57,942 bases of DNA, taken from positions 1-57,942 of the forward strand of contig JAGBDV010000021.1 in NCBI GenBank assembly GCA_017937305.1. Direction: 5' to 3'. This stretch comes from Bacilli bacterium. GTDB lineage: Bacteria; Bacillota_I; Bacilli_A; ML615J-28; CAG-313. Under the pieces are notes generated by a model that searched no databases, had not been told where the DNA came from, and saw nothing but the letters and a program-made list of their open reading frames with translations. Made by a program: the position numbers and the translations under genes. This document shows positions 18,275 through 26,505 of this stretch, piece after piece (the stretch's first letter is position 1; each line of letters opens with the position of its first letter).

Positions 18275-19390
18275 ATGAGTGCTGTAGGTATTATTTTTTC
18301 AAATATTCATAATGAGACAATTGATGAATTAACAAGAAAAAGAACGTCTGCTTCAATTCCATTTGGTGGTCGTTATCGTTTAATTGACTTTGCGTTATCT
18401 AACTTTGTTAATGCTAATATTACAAGTGTTGGTGTATTAACTCAAAAAAACTATCAATCTTTAATGGACCATTTAGGTGCAGGTAAAGACTGGGACTTAT
18501 CACGTAAAAATGGTGGTTTAATTATTTTCCCTCCATTTAGTTCGCATAGAAGTGATTTCTTATATGAAAATCGTTTTGAAGCATTAATGAGTGTAAATGG
18601 TTATATTTCAAAACGCCATGAAGATTATGTTGTTTTAACAGACTGTGATAATGTCAATGTTATTGATTATCAAAAAGTATTAGAACAACATGAAAAATCT
18701 GATGCTGATATTACAATCGTATATCGTAATCAAGTAGTAACTGATGATTTAAAAGATCATATGACTATTGAAGTAAATGAAGATGGACGTGTTAATAAAG
18801 CTACTTTAAGAGCTAAAGTTGGTGAAAAAGCTTCAGTTGCAGTAAATGTATGGGTAATTAATAGAAGATTATTACAAGGTTTATTAGTAGATGCTGCTGC
18901 AACAGGTGCTAAGAGTTTCAACCGAGATGTTTTGTTTGCAAATGTTAAATCATTAAAGATTTATGGTTATGATTATGAAGGTGTTTATCTTCATATGAAC
19001 TCAATGGAAAACTATTATAAAGGGAATATGTTATTATTAAATGATCAAGTTCGTAATGAATTATTTGGTAATCAAGAAAAACGTATTTATACTAAAGTTC
19101 GTGACTCTGCTCCAACACGTTATGGTGAAGATGCAATTGTTCAAAATAGTTTTATTGCAGATGGTTGTGAAATTGAAGGTACTGTTATTAATAGTATTTT
19201 ATTCCGTGGTGTTAAGGTTGGAAAAGGTACTGTTGTTAAGAACTCAATTTTAATGCAAGATACTTCTGTTGGATCAAATTGTAATATTGATCATGTTATC
19301 ACAGATAAGAATGTAGCAATTCGTGATCGTAACAGTTTAATGGGTTGTGAAAAAGTTCCATATTATCTTGGTAAATACGCAACTGTTTAA
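18275..19390 (+). CDS. glgD: GlgD, regulatory paralogue of ADP-glucose pyrophosphorylase
   Basis: GlgC-like protein of Firmicutes that forms a mixed enzyme with GlgC. The fold is retained (SIPFGGRYRLIDFALSN, beta-helix near the C-terminus) but the GGxGxRLxxLT nucleotide motif is lost and the [10 protein letters not shown] site reads LTDCDNVNVIDY, so it is probably not catalytic alone. The start is ATG 18275, right after the glgC stop and an AAAAGGAGG site. It is 371 residues. The N-terminus MSAVGIIFSN matches the family. Confidence 0.93.
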   Translation: MSAVGIIFSNIHNETIDELTRKRTSASIPFGGRYRLIDFALSNFVNANITSVGVLTQKNYQSLMDHLGAGKDWDLSRKNGGLIIFPPFSSHRSDFLYENRFEALMSVNGYISKRHEDYVVLTDCDNVNVIDYQKVLEQHEKSDADITIVYRNQVVTDDLKDHMTIEVNEDGRVNKATLRAKVGEKASVAVNVWVINRRLLQGLLVDAAATGAKSFNRDVLFANVKSLKIYGYDYEGVYLHMNSMENYYKGNMLLLNDQVRNELFGNQEKRIYTKVRDSAPTRYGEDAIVQNSFIADGCEIEGTVINSILFRGVKVGKGTVVKNSILMQDTSVGSNCNIDHVITDKNVAIRDRNSLMGCEKVPYYLGKYATV

Positions 19391-19431
19391 AAAATATTTT
19401 ATTGGTTATAATATAATTAGTGGAGGAATTT

Positions 19432-20874
19432 ATGATTGAAAATAAAAAAATTGCTTTTGTTGCTTCTGAATGTCAACCATTCTTTACATCTGGTGGGCTT
19501 GGTGATGTAATCGGTAGTCTTCCTAAGAAAATTGCAAAACTAGATAAAGGTGCATGGGAAGTAACTGTATTTTTACCACTATATAGTAAAATTTCTAAAG
19601 CTTATGCTAATAAACTTGTGTATTATGGACAAATGTATGTAGGTCTTTCATGGCGTAAGCAATATTGTGGTATTTATAAATACGAAGAAGCAGGTGTAAC
19701 TTATTACTTTATTGATAATGAATATTACTTTAAACGTGAAAAATTCTATGGTTATTTTGATGATGCTGAAAGATTTGCGTTCTTTAGTAAGGCTGTTATT
19801 GATGTAATGTTACATATTAATGAAGTTCCTGATGTTATTCATTGTCATGATTGGCAAACAGGGTTACTTCCAGTATATTTAAGAACATTATATTATCATC
19901 ATGATGCGTTTAAAAATGTAAAACGTATTTTTACAATTCATAATATTGAATATCAAGGCAAATATTCAAATGATTCAGACATTATTGAAGATGTATTTGG
20001 CATTCATGTGAATGATGCTTATTTATTAGAATATAATGGATGTCTTAATATTATGAAAGGTGCTATTGAATGTTCTAATATTGTTTCTACAGTTAGCCCA
20101 AGCTATGCTGAAGAAATCAAAACTCCTGAGTATGCTCATGGTTTAGAAGGTGAAATTCTACGTGCAGCAAGCGAAGGAAAATTATGTGGTATCTTAAATG
20201 GTATAGATACTACTTTCTATAATCCTAAAAAAGATAAAGCTTTATTTAAAAATTATGATAAAGCTGACCTTGGTTTAAAAAGAGAAAATAAGACTGAATT
20301 ACAACAAATGTTAGGTTTACCGGTAAGTAATGTACCTGTTATTGGTATGGTTTCTAGACTTGTTGCACATAAAGGTTTAGACATCTTAAAAAATGCATTT
20401 AATGATTTAATGCAACTAGATATTCAACTTGTTGTAATTGGTACTGGTGATACTTATTACGAAGGTTTCTTAAAGGATATGGAAGCTAAATATGCTAATA
20501 AGGTAAAAGTTATTTTAGCATTTAATCAAGACTTAGCTCGTAAGATTTACGCATCAAGTGATTTATTCTTAATGCCATCTAAATCTGAACCATGTGGCTT
20601 ATCACAAATGATCGCATCTCGTTATGGTGCTGTTCCAATGGTAAGAGAAACTGGTGGATTAAAAGATAGTATTAAAGATTTTGGTAGTAAAAATGGTAAT
20701 GGATACACATTTGCTGGATTTGAAGCATCAAGTTTAGTAGATATGGTTAGAAGAGCTGTTAATGACTATAACAGTGAAAATTGGGACGAGTTAGTTGAAA
20801 AAGTTATGAGTGTAGATTTTAGTTGGAAAGTTTCTGCTAAATCATACGTTCAAATGTACAAAAAAGTTTTATAA
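19432..20874 (+). CDS. glgA: glycogen synthase GlgA (GT5)
   Basis: Transfers glucose from ADP-glucose to glycogen chains. N-terminal IAFVASECQPFFTSGGLGD aligns with the KxGGL motif, but the usual Lys is Thr19. The HCHDWQTGLLP, TIHNIEYQG, VSRLVAHKGLD and SKSEPCGLSQMIASRYG motifs are intact. The start is ATG 19432 after GGAGG (19422-19426); an in-frame GTG at 19420 overlaps that site. It is 480 residues, normal. A TATAAT at 19409-19414 with a weak TGTTTA 17 bases upstream could be an internal promoter. Confidence 0.95.
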   Translation: MIENKKIAFVASECQPFFTSGGLGDVIGSLPKKIAKLDKGAWEVTVFLPLYSKISKAYANKLVYYGQMYVGLSWRKQYCGIYKYEEAGVTYYFIDNEYYFKREKFYGYFDDAERFAFFSKAVIDVMLHINEVPDVIHCHDWQTGLLPVYLRTLYYHHDAFKNVKRIFTIHNIEYQGKYSNDSDIIEDVFGIHVNDAYLLEYNGCLNIMKGAIECSNIVSTVSPSYAEEIKTPEYAHGLEGEILRAASEGKLCGILNGIDTTFYNPKKDKALFKNYDKADLGLKRENKTELQQMLGLPVSNVPVIGMVSRLVAHKGLDILKNAFNDLMQLDIQLVVIGTGDTYYEGFLKDMEAKYANKVKVILAFNQDLARKIYASSDLFLMPSKSEPCGLSQMIASRYGAVPMVRETGGLKDSIKDFGSKNGNGYTFAGFEASSLVDMVRRAVNDYNSENWDELVEKVMSVDFSWKVSAKSYVQMYKKVL

Positions 20875-20919
20875 TATAAAATAAATGATACCATTTTAAG
20901 TTTATTTGAGGAGGAAAAT

Positions 20920-23343
20920 GTGGCGTCTAAGAATAGTGTCAATATAATAAAACAAAATATCGAAGAAAAACTAACTCGTTATTTCGGGGTAGTACCAGCT
21001 GATGCAACACAAGATCAATTATACAAAGCTGTTAGCATGACTGTTGTTGATTTATTATTAGAAGAAAAAAGACAGTTTAATGCTAAAATGAAAGAACAAA
21101 ATTTAAAACGTGTTTATTATCTTTGTATGGAGTTCTTAGTTGGGAGAAGCTTAAAAACAAATTTATATAACTTAGGACTTGTGGAAGATTACCGCAAAGT
21201 TTTAAAAGAATATAATGTAGATTTAAATGAATTATATGAAATGGAACCAGATGCTGGACTTGGTAATGGTGGTTTAGGCCGTCTTGCAGCGTGCTTTATG
21301 GACAGTTTAGCAGCATTAAATTATCCTGCAATGGGGTTCTCGTTAAGATATGAATATGGTTTATTCAAACAAAAAATTGTTGATGGATGGCAAACTGAAA
21401 TGCCAGATGTTTGGCTACCAGGTGGAGAAGTTTGGCTTACACCAAGAAGTGATAGAGTTTTAAAGGTTCGTTTTGGTGGTTGGATCAGTCAACGTGAAGA
21501 AAATGGACATTTAGTAACAGATTATCATGATGATACTGTTATTGAAGCAATGCCATATGATTTATTAATCTCTGGTGGTGGATCAAATATTGTATCTACA
21601 CTTCGTTTATGGAAAGCACGTAGTGCTAACACATTTGACATGAAATCATTTAGTCAAGGTGATTACACTAAGGCAATGGAAAAAAATAATAATGCAGAAG
21701 TAATTACTAAAGTATTGTACCCTTCTGATGATCATACTCAAGGGAAGACTTTAAGACTTAAACAACAATATTTCTTAGTATCTGCTTCAATTCAAAATAT
21801 TATTAATGACCATTTAAAACGATTTAAAGATATTAGAACACTTCCAGAAAAAGCAGCAATTCATATTAATGATACACATCCTGCACTTTGTATTCCAGAA
21901 TTAATGCGTATTTTAATGGATGATTTATATCTTGGATGGGATGAAGCTTGGAATATTGTAACAAGAACTGTTGCGTATACAAACCATACTGTAATGGCTG
22001 AAGCATTAGAAACATGGAATGAAGATTTACTTCATAGAATTTTACCTAGAATTTACCAAATCATTCTAGAAATTAATAGACGTTTTATGGCTAATGTATG
22101 GAATTTATATCCTGGTCAATGGGAAAGAATTAATAAATTATCATTAATTGGTGATAACCATGTAAGAATGGCTAATTTAAGTGTTCATGCAAGCCACTGT
22201 GTAAATGGTGTTTCTGCACTTCATAGTGATATTATTAAACGTAGTATTTTTAAAGAATTTTACACTCTTACACCAGAAAAGTTTACTAATGTAACTAATG
22301 GTATTGCGCATAGAAGATGGTTACATCAATCTAACCCAAGACTTTCAAATCTTTTAGATGAAACAATTGGTCATAGTTGGTATAGCGATGCAAGTGAACT
22401 TAAGAAATTTAGAGTTTATGAAAATGATGAAAAAATATTAAATGAACTTGCTGATATTAAATATCAAAATAAGGTTGATTTTGCAAATCGTTTATACAAA
22501 AAACAAGGTGTGTTAATTGACCCTAAAACAAGATTTGATGTTCAAGTTAAACGTCTACATGCATATAAGAGACAATTATTAAATGTGCTTAAGATTATTA
22601 ACTTATATAATATTTTAGTTGAAAATCCTGATGCAGATATAACACCACAAACTTATATTTTTGGTGCAAAAGCTGCTCCTGGATATTATCATGCAAAAGA
22701 AGTTATTGAACTTATTAACTATATTGCAAAAGACATTTCAATGCATCCTGAAATTAAATCTAAGTTAAATGTTGCATTTATCGAAGATTATTGTGTATCT
22801 ACTGCCGAATGCTTAATGCCTGCTTCTGAAATTAGTGAACAAATTTCACTTGCTGGTAAAGAAGCTAGTGGTACTGGTAATATGAAATTTATGATTAATG
22901 GTGCTGTTACATTTGGTACTATGGATGGTGCAAATGTTGAAATTTGTGATTCTGTTGGTAACGATAATATCTTTATCTTTGGTATGACAACTAAAGAAGT
23001 TGATGATTTATGGGCTAAAGGATATAATTCAACATATTATTACAATAATAGTATGGAACTACGTAAGATTATTGATCGTTTAAAGAAAGGTTTTGCAGGA
23101 AAGAGTTTTGAAAATATTGCAACTTATCTTTTAACTTCAGGTGGTGTTGCTGATCAATATATGTGTCTTGCTGATTATGAAAATTATATTGAAGTTTATA
23201 AACAAATGGATAAAGTTTATAAAAATAAACTACAATTCCAAAAAATGTCACTTGTAAATATTTCTGAAGCAGGTAGATTTGCTGCTGATAGAAGTATTGA
23301 AGACTACGCAAAAGATATTTGGCACTTAAAGAAATTAAAGTAG
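20920..23343 (+). CDS. glgP: glycogen phosphorylase GlgP (GT35)
   Basis: Releases glucose-1-phosphate from glycogen using phosphate and pyridoxal phosphate. Seen: YYLCMEFLVGRSL, GNGGLGRLAACFMDSLA, and the cofactor region EASGTGNMKFMINGAVTFG whose Lys forms the Schiff base. It is 807 residues, typical. The start is GTG 20920 preceded by GAGGAGG; the ATG two bases earlier is out of frame. It is the last gene of the glycogen unit, 45 bases after glgA. The same operon thus builds and breaks glycogen, so control must act on the enzymes as well as on transcription. Confidence 0.96.
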   Translation: MASKNSVNIIKQNIEEKLTRYFGVVPADATQDQLYKAVSMTVVDLLLEEKRQFNAKMKEQNLKRVYYLCMEFLVGRSLKTNLYNLGLVEDYRKVLKEYNVDLNELYEMEPDAGLGNGGLGRLAACFMDSLAALNYPAMGFSLRYEYGLFKQKIVDGWQTEMPDVWLPGGEVWLTPRSDRVLKVRFGGWISQREENGHLVTDYHDDTVIEAMPYDLLISGGGSNIVSTLRLWKARSANTFDMKSFSQGDYTKAMEKNNNAEVITKVLYPSDDHTQGKTLRLKQQYFLVSASIQNIINDHLKRFKDIRTLPEKAAIHINDTHPALCIPELMRILMDDLYLGWDEAWNIVTRTVAYTNHTVMAEALETWNEDLLHRILPRIYQIILEINRRFMANVWNLYPGQWERINKLSLIGDNHVRMANLSVHASHCVNGVSALHSDIIKRSIFKEFYTLTPEKFTNVTNGIAHRRWLHQSNPRLSNLLDETIGHSWYSDASELKKFRVYENDEKILNELADIKYQNKVDFANRLYKKQGVLIDPKTRFDVQVKRLHAYKRQLLNVLKIINLYNILVENPDADITPQTYIFGAKAAPGYYHAKEVIELINYIAKDISMHPEIKSKLNVAFIEDYCVSTAECLMPASEISEQISLAGKEASGTGNMKFMINGAVTFGTMDGANVEICDSVGNDNIFIFGMTTKEVDDLWAKGYNSTYYYNNSMELRKIIDRLKKGFAGKSFENIATYLLTSGGVADQYMCLADYENYIEVYKQMDKVYKNKLQFQKMSLVNISEAGRFAADRSIEDYAKDIWHLKKLK

Positions 23344-23360
23344 TTTTTCAACCATAAAAG

Positions 23361-23389
23361 TTGACGAAACACTGAATTTAGTGTATAAT
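23361..23389 (+). promoter_or_regulatory. promoter for pfkA with spacer palindrome
   Basis: -35 TTGACG at 23361-23366, 17-nt spacer, -10 TATAAT at 23384-23389. The spacer contains the near-palindrome CACTGAATTTAGTG (23370-23383). A second perfect inverted repeat, AGTCA-TG-TGACT, lies in the leader at 23407-23418. Confidence 0.75.
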
Positions 23390-23438
23390 AACGTAGGAAA
23401 ATATCAAGTCATGTGACTAAAAGTGGAGGACTAAAATT

Positions 23439-24407
23439 ATGGCAAAGATAAATAAAATCGCAATTTTAACATCAGGTGGTGATGCACCTGGGATGAATGC
23501 AGCAATTCGTGCAGTTGTTCGATCAGCACTTTCTCATGGTTTAGAAGTATATGCTGTATATGAAGGATATGCTGGATTAATTAACAATAATATTAAAAAA
23601 ATGGATCGTTCATCTGTTACTAATATTATTAATCGCGGTGGTACTATTTTAGGTACGGCTAGACTACCTGAATTCGCTGATGATGCAGTGGCTCTTAAAG
23701 GTGTCGAAAATTTAAAAGCACTTGGAATTGATTGCTTAGTAGCTATCGGTGGTGATGGCACTTATCGTGGTGTTTTAAAACTTCATAATTTTGGAATTAA
23801 CTGTATCGGGATTCCTGGTACGATAGATAATGATATTGCATCTACAGAATTTACAATTGGTTTTGATACAGCTGTTAATACTGCTGTTGATGCGATTGAT
23901 AAACTTCGCGATACTTGCAATTCACATCATAGATGTTCTGTAATTGAAGTTATGGGTAGATACTGTGGTGATATCGCTTATGCTGCTGGTATTGCAAGCG
24001 GGGCTGATTTAATTATTACTTCTGAAACTGGTTATGATGAAGAAGAAGTTATGAAATTTATTGAAAAAGCTCAAGAAGAAAATACTCGTCGTTTATTGAT
24101 TGTTATCACAGAAAAAGTAACTAATGTTACTGCACTTGCTAATCGTATTAAAACTGAAACAGGATTTGATTCGCGTGCTACAATTTTAGGACATATTCAA
24201 AGAGGTGGTAATCCTTCACCTTTTGATAGAGTTCTTGCAACACGTTTAGGTGATGCAGCTGTTGATAAATTAATGGAAGGTGAATCTGGTGTTTGTATTG
24301 GTATTTTCAATAATGAAATTGTATGTACACCAATTCCTGAAGCATTACAAATGAAAAAGAATATTTTCAGAAAATATGCTATAGATACTAACGATTCTGT
24401 TAGATAA
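23439..24407 (+). CDS. pfkA: ATP-dependent 6-phosphofructokinase
   Basis: Phosphorylates fructose-6-phosphate, the committed step of glycolysis. ATP site ILTSGGDAPGMNAAIRAVVR, GGDGT motif (VAIGGDGTYRG), catalytic PGTIDNDI, EVMGRYCGDIA and LGHIQRGGNPSPFDR are all in place. It is 322 residues, the usual size for the bacterial allosteric enzyme. TGGAGGA precedes ATG 23439. It follows glgP by 95 bases but has its own strong promoter. Position after glgP links glycogen release to glycolysis. Confidence 0.96.
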   Translation: MAKINKIAILTSGGDAPGMNAAIRAVVRSALSHGLEVYAVYEGYAGLINNNIKKMDRSSVTNIINRGGTILGTARLPEFADDAVALKGVENLKALGIDCLVAIGGDGTYRGVLKLHNFGINCIGIPGTIDNDIASTEFTIGFDTAVNTAVDAIDKLRDTCNSHHRCSVIEVMGRYCGDIAYAAGIASGADLIITSETGYDEEEVMKFIEKAQEENTRRLLIVITEKVTNVTALANRIKTETGFDSRATILGHIQRGGNPSPFDRVLATRLGDAAVDKLMEGESGVCIGIFNNEIVCTPIPEALQMKKNIFRKYAIDTNDSVR

Positions 24408-24425
24408 ATTATTTTGAATTAAAAT

Positions 24426-24457
24426 AGACTAAAAGAGCAATTCTTTTAGTCTTTTTT
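24426..24457 (+). terminator. intrinsic terminator of pfkA
   Basis: GACTAAAAGA (24427-24436) pairs with TCTTTTAGTC (24442-24451) around 5 nt, then six T. Confidence 0.9.
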
Positions 24458-24510
24458 CGTGGCTTTTTTCATATAATATAAGTTATACTCATTTAACAGT
24501 GAGGGGTAAT

Positions 24511-26421
24511 ATGAAAAAGATAATTTATATTGTTGTTTTTTTAATATTAATAATTTTATTAAATTTTAGCGTTAAGGCTTCATCTATTATTGATTTATGC
24601 CTTGTTTATGAAAAAGATAGTTATGAAAAAGGGGATTTAATGAGTATATCATTAGAACTTCCTAAATTCTCTAATCTTTTTGAAGTTATTATTAGGCTTG
24701 AATATGAGGAAGAAAGTGTTAATCCTATTTCTTTAAATAATGAATATTTTAAATTAAACAATCATTCTATTTTTAATGATTTTACTGTAAATAAAAAAAT
24801 TAATAATAATGTTTTATATGCAGAACTGATGAAAAATGATGTAGAAGATGGTTATTATTCTAGTTATAAAAATAATTTATGTACATTAGAATTTGATGTG
24901 TTATCACATATTGATGATACTTTTAGTTTTATAAATGGCATTAATATTAGTGTTTTTTTATTTGATGTTAATCATTCAATAATAGAATATAATCTTAAGG
25001 TTATTAAACAGATAGATGCAGGATTTAATAGAGACAGTTTTGATGTAGAAGTTTATAGTAGTGAAATAGAATTAAAAGATATTTTTTATATTAAAAATAG
25101 AAATATTAATGAATATGAGATTTTAGAAGAAAAAAAGGTTAATTATTTAGTAGTTGGTTCTTATATTATGCAAATAGGAATATTTGATTACTTAACGGGC
25201 AAATATTTAAGTTTTAGTACAATTATTAATGTTATAGATAGCATTAGTCCTATAATTAAAGCAGACAAGGAATATAATATTATTGATATTGATTTAGTAA
25301 ATACTAATTTTTTGGATTTTATAGAAGTATCTGATAATTATGATAAAAATTTAAGTATTAAATTAAACTATTATGATAAGAATATGAATAAATTAAATAG
25401 TGAAGCTTTAGAATACTTAAAAAAAGAATTTATTATTTATGTGGGCTATATTGCAGTAGATAGTTCTTTTAATGAAAGCAAAGAGGTGATTGTAAAGTTT
25501 AAACTTGCTGATTTAACAGCTCCTAACATTATAGTTAGTGATATCTATATTAAAGATAGTGAGTTAGAAGTCTTTGATGTATTAGATAATATCATAATTA
25601 CTGATGAACTTGACAAAAGTCCTAGTGTCATTTTATCATTCTATAATAATAAGGAAGAAGTAATTGATGATTATAAAAAGTATTTAACAATTAATGAATG
25701 TTGTTATATGGAAGTATGTGGAAAAGATAAGTTTGATAATATAAGTAGTAAATATAGAGTTAAACTTATTTTAGTTGATACAACTGCTCCAATAATAGAT
25801 TATCAAAAAATGTATTACATTGAAGATATTAGGCTTGATAAGTTTAATTATTTAGAATTAATAAATGTTTCTGATAATGATTTAAGAAAATGTAATATTA
25901 GTTATGATTTTTATGTTAACGACGAAGTGGTTAATGAAATTAAAGCTAAAGAAGAATTGCTTAAACAAAATTCTGTAATGGTTAAATATTATGTGTATGA
26001 TTATAGTTTAAATTATAGTTCTTGTATGATTGAAATAAAACTTAAAGATACAATTCCTCCAGTTATTAGTGTTAGTATTACTGAAGGAATGATATATAAA
26101 GAATTAAAAAAGATTGAAGTGGAGGTTGTTGATAATTTATGTAAAAATGTTGAAATAAATGTTTATTTAGATAATCAAATTTATAATGGTGAAGAAGTTT
26201 TAGAAGGTGATCATGAATTGTATGTTGAAGCAATAGATGAATCAGGAAACAAAATAATTGATAAATATAATTTTTCGGTAAGTAAAAATAATTTATTAAT
26301 AGATAATGTTAAAATTAAAAATGGTATTTTTGTTGTTTTTATTGTGATTAGTAGTATCATAATTGGATTGCTTAAATTTAGAATTAATTCAAGATTAAAA
26401 ACCAAGTATAAAGAAAGTTAG
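24511..26421 (+). CDS. membrane-anchored Ig-like / cohesin-like surface protein
   Basis: A signal peptide (MKKIIYIVVFLILIILLNFS, cleavage near residue 27) and a C-terminal transmembrane helix (~606-628) with a short basic tail put 570 residues outside the cell. Residues ~28-160 resemble a cohesin-type beta sandwich (VYEKDSYEKGDLMSISLELP, then FEVIIRLEYEEESV). The rest holds about four repeats beginning D-x-x-x-P-x-I (DSISPIIKAD, DLTAPNIIVS, DTTAPIIDYQ, DTIPPVISVS), the pattern of DUF5011/Big_3-like Ig domains. No LPXTG motif or enzyme motif is present. The start is ATG 24511 after GAGGGGT. Adhesion or scaffold role is inferred. Confidence 0.7.
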   Translation: MKKIIYIVVFLILIILLNFSVKASSIIDLCLVYEKDSYEKGDLMSISLELPKFSNLFEVIIRLEYEEESVNPISLNNEYFKLNNHSIFNDFTVNKKINNNVLYAELMKNDVEDGYYSSYKNNLCTLEFDVLSHIDDTFSFINGINISVFLFDVNHSIIEYNLKVIKQIDAGFNRDSFDVEVYSSEIELKDIFYIKNRNINEYEILEEKKVNYLVVGSYIMQIGIFDYLTGKYLSFSTIINVIDSISPIIKADKEYNIIDIDLVNTNFLDFIEVSDNYDKNLSIKLNYYDKNMNKLNSEALEYLKKEFIIYVGYIAVDSSFNESKEVIVKFKLADLTAPNIIVSDIYIKDSELEVFDVLDNIIITDELDKSPSVILSFYNNKEEVIDDYKKYLTINECCYMEVCGKDKFDNISSKYRVKLILVDTTAPIIDYQKMYYIEDIRLDKFNYLELINVSDNDLRKCNISYDFYVNDEVVNEIKAKEELLKQNSVMVKYYVYDYSLNYSSCMIEIKLKDTIPPVISVSITEGMIYKELKKIEVEVVDNLCKNVEINVYLDNQIYNGEEVLEGDHELYVEAIDESGNKIIDKYNFSVSKNNLLIDNVKIKNGIFVVFIVISSIIIGLLKFRINSRLKTKYKES

Positions 26422-26505
26422 TATCTACTTATCAATTTGCTTTAAAATAATTGGTTTAAGTGGTATAATATACATACGTATTATTAAAAAAATAGAGGTA
26501 TTATT

